DNA of 64,000 bases from Tsukamurella sp. M9C (GCF_020169415.1 NZ_JAIULG010000002.1:186001-250000); one strand, 5' to 3'; positions 50,023 through 58,678 are shown, numbered from the stretch's first letter. Translations and numbers: made by a program. Notes: generated by a model not told the origin, from the sequence alone.

Positions 50023-50897
50023 TGGGCGGTGGGTGCGGTGGCAGCCTGAATGAGAGCGATCACACGTTGCAGGTCCAGCCCGCGGCACACTCCGAGGGGA
50101 TGGTCGACACCCGCGGCGATCGACGCGAGGAACTCGTCGAGCAGGACGCGGAAGCACTCGATCGCCGAGGTGCCGCGATTGTCGAGCACGACCGCGCCGC
50201 GCGCGGAGTGTGCGGCCACCCGCACGATGGTCGGCTCGACCGGAGTGCGCAGCGACAGCGACGCGGTCGACGCCGTGCCTCCGGCGTGGGCCAGTTGCGC
50301 GGTCCACGTGTCGCTGGCGGGGTCGTACCGCGCGGCGTCCACCCCGGTGATCGGCCCCGCGACTGCGTCGAGAAGATCGAGGACGTGCGGGCCGACGTCG
50401 AAGAGTGCGCCTTGCTCCTGTCGCCAGGCCGACGCGGCGAATCTACCGGCGAGTGCGGCGCCGGAGAGCCACTGGGCCTCGGCCGCGATGGGCTCGAGCT
50501 CGGCTGCTCGGGCGAGGAACTCCCTCGTCTCCGGCGCGAACCGGCGAGTGAAGGCGATGATCGACCGCACGCCTGCGGCCTCAACGGTCTCCGTCAGAGC
50601 TACTGCGCCCTCGACGTCGAATGCGATGGGCTTGTCGAGCACGAGGTGCTTCCCGGCCCGCGCCGCCTCCGCCGCGAGCGGGGCCTGCACGTTCGGTGGC
50701 ACCGCGAAGGAGACCGCGTCAACGGCGTCGAACAGCTCAGCGGGCGAGGCGAACGCCCGCGGGAAGACCTCCGCCGCGGCCGCGGGATCGCGGGCCCAGC
50801 CGCCCACGAAATCGATGTCCTGGTGCGCCGCGAGTGCCGGCGCGTGCGTCTCCCGCGCCCAGGGGCCGGCTCCGACCAGACCGATACGCATCGTCAT
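50019..50897 (-). CDS. Gfo/Idh/MocA-family oxidoreductase
   Basis: The 292-residue NAD(P)-binding protein begins MRIGLVGAGPWARETHAPALAAHQDIDFVGGWARD and carries DKPIAFD (the family's EKP-like catalytic segment with Lys) and GPHVLDLLDAV. These enzymes usually oxidise sugars or cyclitols. It is coupled by ATGA to the upstream amino-acid permease and by GTGA to the c-di-GMP protein, an unusual trio. The alternative start ATG 50891 gives MRIGL. Confidence 0.88.
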   Translation of the reverse strand: MTMRIGLVGAGPWARETHAPALAAHQDIDFVGGWARDPAAAAEVFPRAFASPAELFDAVDAVSFAVPPNVQAPLAAEAARAGKHLVLDKPIAFDVEGAVALTETVEAAGVRSIIAFTRRFAPETREFLARAAELEPIAAEAQWLSGAALAGRFAASAWRQEQGALFDVGPHVLDLLDAVAGPITGVDAARYDPASDTWTAQLAHAGGTASTASLSLRTPVEPTIVRVAAHSARGAVVLDNRGTSAIECFRVLLDEFLASIAAGVDHPLGVCRGLDLQRVIALIQAATAPTAQ

Positions 50898-52357
50898 TCG
50901 TCAGAGTCTGCCACGGCGGCCTCCCTGCCCAACACGGAGTGGCGCCGACCGTAGAGGAGGTAGATGGCGACCCCGAGCGCGAACCAGACGAGGAAGCGCA
51001 GCCAGGTCGCGACCGCGAGATTGAGCATGAGGTAGACGCAGGCCAGCCCGGACAGGACGGGGATGGCGGGGGAGAAGGGAACCTTGAACGGGCGCTTCAG
51101 ATCCGGCTTGGTGCGACGCAGGATCGGCACCGCGAGCGAGACCAGGAGGAAGGCGAAGAGCGCGCCGATGCTGACCATCTCGGACAGCGCCTCGATCGGG
51201 ATGAAACCGCCCATGAGGGCGCAGACGATCACGATGATCACGGTGAGCCGAGTCGGGGTGCCGAACTTCGGCGAGACCTTCGCGACCGACGGCGGGATGA
51301 GGCCGTCACGGCCCATGGCGTAGCCGATCCGGCCCATCGTCACCAGCTCGACGAGGATCACCGAGGTGAGTCCGGCGACCGCGGCGATCGCCACGAGGTC
51401 GCCGGCCCAGGACGCGCCGACCACGTCGAAGGCCTTGGACAGCGGGGCGCTGGAGTCGATGTCGGTGTACTTGACCATGCCGGTCAGCACCACCGAAACG
51501 AGGACGTAGAGCAAGGTGCAGGCGAGGAGCGTCCCGATCAGTGCGCGCGGCATGTCGCGCTCGGGCCGGCGGGACTCCTCGCCGAGGTTGGCGACCGCCT
51601 CGAAGCCGGTGTAGGCGAAGAAGACGACCGCGGCGGCGGTGAGGATGCCCGCGACGCCGAAGTGCGACGGCGCCCCGCCGAGGATGGTCTCGATGAGCGG
51701 CCGGTCCAGAGCGTCGCCGCCCGACTCCGCCGGCACCGAGTCGGGGATGAAGGGCACGAGGTTCGAGCGGGTGATGAAGAAGGCGCCGACGATCACCACG
51801 AAGACCGAGATCGCGACCTTGACCAGCACCAGCAGGTTGGTCACCCGGGCGGATTCCCGGATGCCGACGGTGGCGACCACGCCGAGGACGACGATGACCA
51901 GGATCGCGCCGATGTTGACCGGCGCCTCCTCGGTGAACCACTCGGGCGGTAGCCCGAACAGGTCCGCCAGGTAGCCGGACCAGCTGCGGGACACGACCGC
52001 GGCACCGAGCCCGAACTCGAGCAGCAGGTCCCAGCCGATGATCCAGGCGAAGACCTCGCCGATGGTCGCGTAGGCGTAGGTGTACGCACTGCCGGCCGTC
52101 GGGACCGCGGACGCCAACTCGGCGTAGCAGAGGGCCGCGAAAAGACTGACCACGCCGGCCACGATGAAGGAGATCGCGATCCCGGGACCGGCGTTCACCT
52201 TGGCCTGTACGCCGGTCAGGGTGAAGATGCCGGTCCCGATCACGATGCCGACGCCGAAGCCGATGAGGTCGATGAGCCGCAGATCGCGGCGGAGTCCGCC
52301 CTCGGCGGCCCCGTCGGCCTTGATCCTGGCGAGAGGTTTGGTCCGCAGGATGTCCAT
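50894..52357 (-). CDS. APC-family amino acid permease
   Basis: The 487-residue permease has about twelve helices with the APC signatures LIDLIGFGVGIVIGTGIFTLTGVQAKVNAGPGIAISFIVAGVVSLFAALCYAELASAVP and FFAYTGFEAVANLGEESRRPERDMPRALIGTLL. It resembles the cationic-amino-acid (YfnA/CAT-like) subgroup with 12-14 helices. ATG 52357 has TAGCGT at -14 to -9, and that hexamer includes the stop of the flavin monooxygenase upstream. First gene of a three-gene operon. Confidence 0.9.
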   Translation of the reverse strand: MDILRTKPLARIKADGAAEGGLRRDLRLIDLIGFGVGIVIGTGIFTLTGVQAKVNAGPGIAISFIVAGVVSLFAALCYAELASAVPTAGSAYTYAYATIGEVFAWIIGWDLLLEFGLGAAVVSRSWSGYLADLFGLPPEWFTEEAPVNIGAILVIVVLGVVATVGIRESARVTNLLVLVKVAISVFVVIVGAFFITRSNLVPFIPDSVPAESGGDALDRPLIETILGGAPSHFGVAGILTAAAVVFFAYTGFEAVANLGEESRRPERDMPRALIGTLLACTLLYVLVSVVLTGMVKYTDIDSSAPLSKAFDVVGASWAGDLVAIAAVAGLTSVILVELVTMGRIGYAMGRDGLIPPSVAKVSPKFGTPTRLTVIIVIVCALMGGFIPIEALSEMVSIGALFAFLLVSLAVPILRRTKPDLKRPFKVPFSPAIPVLSGLACVYLMLNLAVATWLRFLVWFALGVAIYLLYGRRHSVLGREAAVADSDE

Positions 52358-52368
52358 TCCGCGGGACG

Positions 52369-53673
52369 CTACACCCGTTCGTACGCCTCCGCAGTGGTCT
52401 TGGCGTCCTCGATGAAGCGCTCGACATCGGCCTCCGTGCGGAAGTCGAGGATCGGCGCGGGCTCGGAAAGGAGCCCGAACAGCGCGGCGCCCACGGCGTC
52501 ATCGGCGACCGCGCCCGCGAACAGCAGGCCCGCGGCGAAGGCGTAGTCCGGATCGCCCAGGAACAGGCGGGTGACCTCGGCCGCGGCGTGACCGCGCTCC
52601 TCCCAGTGCCGGTCGAACTGGTCCGTGATCCATTCGGCGGTGAAGTCCGAGCCGCGCGCCTCGATGGCCTTGACCAGCGCCGCCACCTGGATCAGCCCGG
52701 TCTGCGCGCCCTGCCCGGCGATCGGGTCGAAGGCGATCGCGGAGTCGCCGAGCGCGAGGACGGGGCGGCCGCCGCGGGTGTGGCCGACGCCCTGCCGCAC
52801 GGTCGGGGTGACGGCGCCGCGCAGCCACGAATGCTTGTCCTCGTCGATGACGCGGAGCTTCTCGATGTCGGGCAGGTCGTCGGGGAAGTAGTCGCGGTAG
52901 ACGCTGACCACCACCTCGAGGGCGCTCTGCGCGTCGGTCACCTCGCCGAACCGCTGCACCCAGTCACCGTCGGGCTTGGCGAACCCGAGCACGCTCCACG
53001 TCGCGCCCGCGTCCTTGTGCCAGTACGGCCCGATCCAGATCTCGCCGTGGTCGGTGTGCAGGTTGAAGACGTTGTGCTTGCCCGCGCCGTGCCCGCGCGC
53101 CGTGAAGACGTCGTCGCCGTGACCGAGCCCGGTGAACGCGGCGGCCAGGAGGTGCCGCTGGGGCGAGCGGTAGACGGTGCGCGCCTCGTCGACCGGGAAG
53201 AGGCCCGACAGGCCGCCCTTGCCGGTGGAGATCAGCGTGAGATCGTGCGCAGCGGCGATGGCGTCGAGGTTCTCGGGGGTGACGGTCTCGACCTGGAAGT
53301 CGCCGCCGGCCTGCTCGAACAGGCGGATCCGGTCGTAGGCGCGCAGGCGCACGTCGATACCGGCGGCGGTGTAGGTGAAGTCCGGGTCGAAGGCGAGCAC
53401 CTGCTCCAGTGCGCCCGGCGCACCGGTGTTGAGGCGGGTGTTCATGCCGGTCGAGAGCGGGGCGTCGGGATAGAGCTCCTCGACGAGGGTGTGGTCGACG
53501 TCCCGGGAGTGGCCGAAGAGGACGGCGGTGCCGGTCGCGGGGACCTCGTCGCGCAGCTGCTCGGCCGTGCGGTCGCTGTAGAGGTCGACAGGGTGGCCGG
53601 CGCGGGCGAGGACGAGCGCGGCGGTGGCTCCCACCACTCCGGCGCCGATGATGGCGATGCGTGCCTGGGTCAT
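52369..53673 (-). CDS. StyA-like FAD monooxygenase
   Basis: The 434-residue flavoprotein begins ARIAIIGAGVVGATAALVLARAGHPVDLYSDRT (GxGxxG) and has LALGDSAIAFDPIAGQGAQTGL, typical of group E styrene/indole monooxygenases, which use FADH2 from a separate reductase to epoxidise alkenes. It is 36 bases downstream of the SfnB-like monooxygenase gene and ends 11 bases before the APC permease start. No obvious flavin reductase is adjacent. Substrate unknown. Confidence 0.78.
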   Translation of the reverse strand: MTQARIAIIGAGVVGATAALVLARAGHPVDLYSDRTAEQLRDEVPATGTAVLFGHSRDVDHTLVEELYPDAPLSTGMNTRLNTGAPGALEQVLAFDPDFTYTAAGIDVRLRAYDRIRLFEQAGGDFQVETVTPENLDAIAAAHDLTLISTGKGGLSGLFPVDEARTVYRSPQRHLLAAAFTGLGHGDDVFTARGHGAGKHNVFNLHTDHGEIWIGPYWHKDAGATWSVLGFAKPDGDWVQRFGEVTDAQSALEVVVSVYRDYFPDDLPDIEKLRVIDEDKHSWLRGAVTPTVRQGVGHTRGGRPVLALGDSAIAFDPIAGQGAQTGLIQVAALVKAIEARGSDFTAEWITDQFDRHWEERGHAAAEVTRLFLGDPDYAFAAGLLFAGAVADDAVGAALFGLLSEPAPILDFRTEADVERFIEDAKTTAEAYERV

Positions 53674-53709
53674 GGTCGTGCCTTTCGGTGGTCGGACATG
53701 GGGGTGGGA

Positions 53710-54924
53710 CTAGGAGGTGGAGGCGGTGCGGGCGCCCGCGTTCCACGCGTAGGGCAGGTCGGCGCCGTTGAGCAGGAGATCGCCGATGGCGCGGGCCTTC
53801 TGGATCGCGGGATTGTGCACCGCCAGGGTGCGGGCGTTGCGCCAGTGCCGGTCGAGGCGCAGGTCGGCGTCGACGATCGACGCGCCGCCCACCTCGAACA
53901 GCTCGGTGGTGGCCTTGAGGACCGTGTCGATGACGGCGAGCTGCGCGTGCGCGGCGGCCAGCTCGGCCTCCGGCACCAGGTCCTCGTGCACCCGACGGTC
54001 CGCCAGGACGTCGTCGAGCACGTCGGCGACGGCGAGCACGGACTGTTTCGCGGACCACGCGGCGCTGGAGAGCCGGCCGATCACCTGCTGCACGAGCGGA
54101 TCGTGGCGCTGCAGGTCGGCGGCGGCGTGCGAGAACGTGCGGGTGCGGGCCTGCACCCAGGCGACGGTGTCGTCGGTGGCGCGCTGCGCGATGCCGGCGA
54201 GGCCCGCGAGCTGCACCAGCTGCAGGTAGGAGGTCGCGTACGTGGCGCCCGGCGCGCCGTAGCCGGGGCCGAGCAGCCGGTCCGCGGGGACGGCGACGTC
54301 GGTGAAGACGGTGGTGCCGCTCGCGGTGAGGCGCTGCCCGAAGCCGTTCCAGTCGTCCACCCGCTCGACGCCCGGCGCGTCCGCGTCGACGAGGACGCCG
54401 ACGCGCTCGCCGTCGAGGTCGGCGGCCACCAGGATCTCGTCGGCGTAGAGCGAGCCGGTCGAGTAGAACTTGGTGCCGGTGAGGCGGTAGCCGCCGTCGG
54501 TGCTCGCGGTGAGCTTGGTGGCGTAGCCCCCGACGGAGCCCGCGCCGGGCTCGGTGATCGCGTTCCCGACGACGGTGCCGTCGGCCGCGGCCCGTAGCCA
54601 CGCGTCGCCCGCGGGGGTGTTCGCGAGCCGTTGGTCCTCGACGAAGTTGACGTGCACGCGCAGCGCCTGCGGGATGTTGGAGTCGGCGGCCGCCAGGTTG
54701 ATGAGCTGCCGGAAGAACTGCCGCAGCGTCACGCCGCCGCCGCCGAGCTCCTGCGGTACGCGCAGGGCGGTGAAACCCGCCTCCTTGAGCCGCGCGATCG
54801 GCTCGTGCACGAGCTCGCGGTCGCGCTCGCGGGCGACGGCGCCCTCCGCGATCCGGGCGTACACGGGGCCGAGGTTCGCGTCGAGCTCGGCGTCGGTCTT
54901 CGGGGGCGTCAGCGAGGTGGTCAT
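53710..54924 (-). CDS. SfnB/DszC-like flavin-dependent monooxygenase
   Basis: The 404-residue acyl-CoA-dehydrogenase-fold protein matches the SfnB/DszC group: LKEAGFTALRVPQELGGGGVTLRQFFRQLINLAAADSNIPQALRVHVNFVEDQ, AITEPGAGSVGGYATKL and TGTKFYSTGSLYADEILVAADLDG. Such enzymes use reduced flavin to oxidise organosulfur compounds or aromatics. ATG 54924 is the start; longer frames run into the promoter. A palindrome CCGTGAA/TTCACGG lies 50 bases upstream. It leads a two-gene unit with the StyA-like enzyme. Confidence 0.83.
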   Translation of the reverse strand: MTTSLTPPKTDAELDANLGPVYARIAEGAVARERDRELVHEPIARLKEAGFTALRVPQELGGGGVTLRQFFRQLINLAAADSNIPQALRVHVNFVEDQRLANTPAGDAWLRAAADGTVVGNAITEPGAGSVGGYATKLTASTDGGYRLTGTKFYSTGSLYADEILVAADLDGERVGVLVDADAPGVERVDDWNGFGQRLTASGTTVFTDVAVPADRLLGPGYGAPGATYATSYLQLVQLAGLAGIAQRATDDTVAWVQARTRTFSHAAADLQRHDPLVQQVIGRLSSAAWSAKQSVLAVADVLDDVLADRRVHEDLVPEAELAAAHAQLAVIDTVLKATTELFEVGGASIVDADLRLDRHWRNARTLAVHNPAIQKARAIGDLLLNGADLPYAWNAGARTASTS

Positions 54925-54973
54925 GGCCGACAACTGTGGTCTGCGAACGATCTGCTGGCGAGGATTCCCCGCG

Positions 54974-54992
54974 CCGTGAACGTTATTCACGG
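54974..54992 (-). promoter_or_regulatory. palindromic operator upstream of the SfnB/StyA-like operon
   Basis: CCGTGAA (54974-54980) and TTCACGG (54986-54992) are perfect 7-base inverted arms around CGTTA. It lies 50-68 bases before ATG 54924 in the divergent region with fadD. A dedicated regulator gene is not adjacent in the window. Confidence 0.5.
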
Positions 54993-55036
54993 ATGATCGT
55001 GGGGTGTTTCGCGTCCGATTCCGCCCCGCGATGCGG

Positions 55037-55050
55037 TAGAACCTGTTACA
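55037..55050 (+). promoter_or_regulatory. KstR-type box 1 upstream of fadD
   Basis: TAGAACCTGTTACA fits TnnAACnnGTTnnA at all fixed positions, 57 bases before ATG 55107. Confidence 0.6.
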
Positions 55051-55052
55051 AC

Positions 55053-55066
55053 TAGAACACGTTCTG
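55053..55066 (+). promoter_or_regulatory. KstR-type box 2 upstream of fadD
   Basis: TAGAACACGTTCTG fits the consensus at seven of eight fixed positions, and AGAAC/GTTCT arms are perfect. It starts 16 bases after box 1, so the two sites would be occupied on nearly the same helix face. Confidence 0.6.
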
Positions 55067-55106
55067 CTGAGCTGAAGCGCTTCGCAGGTCAGGAACAGGA
55101 GTGCGC

Positions 55107-56738
55107 ATGAAGTTCAACCTCGCCGATGTCTTCGAGGCGGTCGTCGACGCGGTTCCGGAACGGATCCTGCTGAGTTTCGAGGGCGATCAGACCTCGTACG
55201 CGGAGATGGACGGGCAGGCGAACCAGGTGGCGCACCTGTTCGCCGCGAACGGTATCGGCGCGTACGACCACGTCGCGCTGTTCCTCAAGAACAGCGTCGA
55301 GCACGTGCAATCGCTGCTGGCGCTCATCAAGATCCGCGCGGTGCCGGTCAACGTCAACTACCGGTACACCGCGACCGAGCTCGAGTACATCTTCACCAAC
55401 TCCGACGCGCGCGGGATCATCGTCGAGCTGCCGGAGCACCAGCGCACGCTCGCCGGACTGATCCCGGCGCTGCCCGAGCTGCGGACCGTGTTCGTGATCG
55501 GCGAGGCCGATCCGGCCCTCACCGCCGCGGTCGACGGTGCCGAGGGCGTCGCCCTGGTGCCCTTCGCCGACGCTGCGGCCCAGTCGACGGCGCGCGACTT
55601 CGAGGAGCGCACCGGCGAGGAGCACTACATCATCTACACCGGCGGCACCACCGGCTACCCGAAGGGCGTCGTGTGGCAGCACGACGACTTCTTCCGCAAG
55701 CCGCTCTCCGCCGGCGTGCCCTACGGCGGCGAGCCGCGGCAGAACCTCGACGAGGTGGGCGAGGGGGCGAAGCAGTTCCCGCCGCTCGCCTTCCTCGTGG
55801 CCGCGCCGCTCATGCACGGCGCCGCCGCCTACTCCCTGTTCACGTTCTTCGTGCTCGGCTCCCGGATCATCCTCGAGCGGGACTTCAAGGCCGAGCAGAT
55901 CGTCCGGAACATCAAGCGCGACCAGACGCAGACGATCCTCATCGTGGGCGATGCGATGGGCATCCCGCTGGTCGAGGAGATGGAGAAGCAGAAGGACACC
56001 GCGGACTTCTCGTCGCTGTTCTCGATCACGTCGGGCGGTGCGATCTGGTCCAAGCACGTCCGCGACCGGATGGCCGCGATCAAGCCCGAGCTGATCCTGC
56101 GCGACAACTTCGGCGCCTCCGAGTCCGGCAACGACGGGGTGATGACGCTCGACGAGAACGGCAACCTGCACGCGCCGCCCACCGACAAGATGATGGTGGT
56201 CGACGAGTCCTTCGAGCAGATCACCGAGACCGGCCAGGTGGGGTACATCGCCCGCGTCGGCAACGTGCCGCTGGGCTACTACAACGATCCCGAGAAGTCG
56301 GCGCGCACCTTCCCGACGCTGCCCGACGGGCGCCGGATCTCCGTGCTCGGCGACATGGGCTACCCGGCCGAGGACGGCGGCATCGTCTTCCTCGGACGCG
56401 GCAGCCAGTGCATCAACACGGGTGGCGAGAAGGTCTACGCCGAAGAGGTCGAGGCCACCCTGCACGGACACCCCGCGATCGCCGACGCCCTCGTCGTGCC
56501 CGTGCCGGACGCCCGCTACGGGCAGCGCGTCGCGGCGGTCATCTCCGTCGCGGCGGGCCAGGAGCGCCCTTCGATCGAGGACGTGCAGACCTTCGCCCGC
56601 GGCGAGCTCGCCGGCTACAAGGTGCCCCGCACCGTCGTCTTCGTCGACGAGGTCAAGCGCACCCCGGCGGGCAAGGCGGACTACCGCTGGGCCAAGACCA
56701 CCGCCGAGGACGCCGCGGAATCGGAGCAACCCGCGTAG
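55107..56738 (+). CDS. FadD19-like fatty acyl/steroid-CoA ligase
   Basis: The 543-residue ANL-superfamily ligase has the ATP loop IIYTGGTTGYPKGVVWQHDD, FGASESGN, GDMGYPAEDGGIVFLGRGSQCINTGGEKVYAEEVE and C-terminal FVDEVKRTPAGKADYRWAK. Its layout closely follows mycobacterial FadD19, which activates C26-oxidised sterol side chains. Two KstR-type boxes upstream support a link to steroid or branched-chain lipid catabolism. ATG 55107 follows AGGAACAGGAG; the GTG at 55101 is less likely. Confidence 0.88.
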   Translation: MKFNLADVFEAVVDAVPERILLSFEGDQTSYAEMDGQANQVAHLFAANGIGAYDHVALFLKNSVEHVQSLLALIKIRAVPVNVNYRYTATELEYIFTNSDARGIIVELPEHQRTLAGLIPALPELRTVFVIGEADPALTAAVDGAEGVALVPFADAAAQSTARDFEERTGEEHYIIYTGGTTGYPKGVVWQHDDFFRKPLSAGVPYGGEPRQNLDEVGEGAKQFPPLAFLVAAPLMHGAAAYSLFTFFVLGSRIILERDFKAEQIVRNIKRDQTQTILIVGDAMGIPLVEEMEKQKDTADFSSLFSITSGGAIWSKHVRDRMAAIKPELILRDNFGASESGNDGVMTLDENGNLHAPPTDKMMVVDESFEQITETGQVGYIARVGNVPLGYYNDPEKSARTFPTLPDGRRISVLGDMGYPAEDGGIVFLGRGSQCINTGGEKVYAEEVEATLHGHPAIADALVVPVPDARYGQRVAAVISVAAGQERPSIEDVQTFARGELAGYKVPRTVVFVDEVKRTPAGKADYRWAKTTAEDAAESEQPA

Positions 56739-56831
56739 GACGGGTTGCCGCCGAGCGGGCCTTGTTCTACGAGCGACTCTCCGATTCCGTCCGATACGGA
56801 CAGTGCGCCGAACACGCTCGCGGATCACTGG

Positions 56832-57254
56832 TCAGCCCGTGAACTCCCACGGGTTGACCAGTGGCACGCCAGTGGGCTCGAAATGCTTGGTGTTGCGGGT
56901 GACAACGGTCAGACCGTGCATGATCGCGGTGCCTGCGATGATGGAGTCGTTCCCAGGTAGAGGGTCCGGCGATCGAAGCTGGGCACTCAGGCGAGCGATC
57001 AGGCGATCCACCGGAATCGTACGTTCTGCGAACCTGGCGAGAACGTCGTCGTCGAACCACTTCCGTAGAACCGCGCCTGCTGGGGCGTCCGTGCGTTCCT
57101 TCTTGACGATTCCGCGTTCGATCTCCATCACCGTGAGCACGCTGATGAAGTGGCGCGAAGCGTCCTGCCCCTGCGCCCACCTCACGACACGCGGATCCGC
57201 GAGGGCCGGGCGGCGCAGTTCGCTGAGGACATTGGTGTCGAGGAGGTAGCTCAC
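56832..57254 (-). CDS. vapC: VapC-like PIN-domain toxin
   Basis: The 140-residue ribonuclease has the PIN acidic residues in LLDTNVLSELRRP, a central Glu (VMEIERGIVKK), LPGNDSIIAGTAIMHGLTVVTRNTKHFE. GTG 57254 overlaps the antitoxin stop (GTGA). Such toxins cut tRNA or rRNA when the antitoxin is lost. No genes of a mobile element lie nearby. Confidence 0.88.
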   Translation of the reverse strand: MSYLLDTNVLSELRRPALADPRVVRWAQGQDASRHFISVLTVMEIERGIVKKERTDAPAGAVLRKWFDDDVLARFAERTIPVDRLIARLSAQLRSPDPLPGNDSIIAGTAIMHGLTVVTRNTKHFEPTGVPLVNPWEFTG

Positions 57255-57526
57255 GATAAGTCGACTTCGCGGGGCGTCCAATCGATGAGGCCCGTCTCGA
57301 ACTCGAGGTCCAGGTCGGGATCCACCGGTCCTTTCATCGCGAGGGCGTCAGCTAGGTTCATCGGCGGCTCCTCCCGACGCCGATAAGCCGCAATCGACAT
57401 CAACACGTACGCGGGTTCCCCTCGGTCGGTGATGAACACCGGCGCCTCATCAGCGGCCCGCTTCGCCGCGCTGACGTCACGGTTGAAGTCGCGGGCGGAT
57501 ATCGACCTGTTCACCATGTCAGTCAC
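57251..57526 (-). CDS. Phd/YefM-type antitoxin
   Basis: The 91-residue protein has an N-terminal Phd/YefM DNA-binding domain (NRSISARDFNRDVSAAKRAADEAPVFITDRGEPAYVLMSIAAYRRR) and an acidic toxin-binding tail (PVDPDLDLEFETGLIDWTPREVD). GTG 57526 follows AGGAGGTG; ATG 57517 is possible. The palindrome 12 bases upstream (57538-57557) should be its autorepression site. Confidence 0.85.
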   Translation of the reverse strand: MTDMVNRSISARDFNRDVSAAKRAADEAPVFITDRGEPAYVLMSIAAYRRREEPPMNLADALAMKGPVDPDLDLEFETGLIDWTPREVDLS

Positions 57527-57537
57527 CGCGCACCTCC

Positions 57538-57557
57538 TGGTAGGTAAGTGCCTACCA
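57538..57557 (-). promoter_or_regulatory. toxin-antitoxin operator
   Basis: TGGTAGG-N6-CCTACCA has perfect 7-base arms and lies directly upstream of the antitoxin ribosome-binding site, the normal position for Phd/YefM autorepression. Confidence 0.6.
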
Positions 57558-57582
57558 AGCTACGCTCGACGAAGCCCGTTAG

Positions 57583-58200
57583 CTACTGGGTTGCCAACCA
57601 GTCCAGGTATGCGGCGCCGCGGGGCGAGAGCTCGTAGCCGACCTCGTGGCTGATGGTCAGGCCCATCCCCTTGAGCTTGCGGATGTCGGCCTTCATGGGC
57701 AGCAGCTCGACGCCGCGTTCGGCGGCGAGCTCCTTGGAGACGACGTGCGGGTGGTCGCGGATCCACTCCAGGATGTCGCGGGTCCACGGCCCGGTCTCGC
57801 GGGCGTCGAGCCGCGCGAGGCGCTTCGCGATGGCCGCGAGCTCGGCGTCGTCCGGGAGTTCCTCCCGCAGGGCGAGGCGCGGGTCCTCGCCGGCCCATTC
57901 CAGGTGGACGCGGTAGACGTGCTCGCCGCCCCGCGCGGAGCGCTCTCGGCGAGGCGCGTCGGGGTCGCGGGGCGTCAGCAGCTTCCGGAGTGCGGCGGCG
58001 TCCTTGACGCCCGCCGCCCGCGCCGCGCGATCGGAGATCTTCTCCACGTCCGGCACGCGAGTGACGCGGGTGAACCGCAGCACGCCTGCCGGGGTGAGCT
58101 GGGTGCCGCCGACCTTCACGCGCGGGGTGTCCCAGCGGCGGTACTGTGTGGTGACGCGGCCGTCGCGGACGCCCTCGGCGATCGCCTTCGGAATGAGCAT
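57583..58200 (-). CDS. ASCH-like domain protein with C-terminal winged helix
   Basis: The 205-residue protein begins MLIPKAIAEGVRDGRVTTQYRRWDTPRVKVGGTQLTPAGVLRFTRVTRV, the ASCH-type PUA-like RNA-binding fold, and ends in a winged-helix-like segment (WIRDHPHVVSKELAAERGVELLPMKADIRKLKGMGLTISHEVGYELSPRGAAYLDWL). The family is common in Actinobacteria and may bind RNA or modified DNA; function unproven. Confidence 0.72.
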   Translation of the reverse strand: MLIPKAIAEGVRDGRVTTQYRRWDTPRVKVGGTQLTPAGVLRFTRVTRVPDVEKISDRAARAAGVKDAAALRKLLTPRDPDAPRRERSARGGEHVYRVHLEWAGEDPRLALREELPDDAELAAIAKRLARLDARETGPWTRDILEWIRDHPHVVSKELAAERGVELLPMKADIRKLKGMGLTISHEVGYELSPRGAAYLDWLATQ

Positions 58201-58204
58201 GGCT

Positions 58205-58678
58205 TCAGTCTGCGCGCCGCGCGACGACGTCGCGACAGATCTCCATGTGTCCGGTGTGCTGGGTCAGCTCGCGGAGCATGTGCGTCAGCACCCACTCCGG
58301 CGTCGCGGTGGCGGCGTTGCGCCGCGTGGTGCCGGTGGCACCGGGATTGCGGATCCCGGTGGCGGCCACCGCGGCCCACCGCGGCAGGTCGTCGCGCAGC
58401 TTCGCGACGATCGTCCGGGCCCGGTCGACGGTGCCGGTCGCGTGGAACTCCGACGACCGGTCGCGGGGAATGTCCTCGCCGGCCATGAGCGAGCCGCCCC
58501 AGTAGCCCACCGCCCCGCCGACGTGCGTCACGAGGGCGAACACCGAATTCACCCCGGGGACCGGCGGAACGGCGTTGACGGTCGTGTCGTCGAGATCGTC
58601 GAGTACGCGGTCGATCGTGTCCAGGGTCTCCGCGGCGACGTCGAGGAACGCCGCGATCTGCGCCTCAGTCGCGGCCAC
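58205..58678 (-). CDS. DinB/mycothiol-dependent MDMPI-like protein
   Basis: The 157-residue four-helix protein has the metal-type histidines NSVFALVTHVGGAVGYW and HMLRELTQHTGHMEICRDVV, as in the DinB/DUF664 superfamily of mycothiol-dependent enzymes. GTG 58678 lies inside the 3' end of the nucleoside hydrolase gene (14-base overlap), so the two are coupled. Substrate unknown. Confidence 0.78.
   Translation of the reverse strand: MAATEAQIAAFLDVAAETLDTIDRVLDDLDDTTVNAVPPVPGVNSVFALVTHVGGAVGYWGGSLMAGEDIPRDRSSEFHATGTVDRARTIVAKLRDDLPRWAAVAATGIRNPGATGTTRRNAATATPEWVLTHMLRELTQHTGHMEICRDVVARRAD

Noticed and set aside
56832-57557. Genomic island around the toxin-antitoxin pair
   Set aside because: No integrase, att repeats, tRNA or clear base-composition shift in the flanks.
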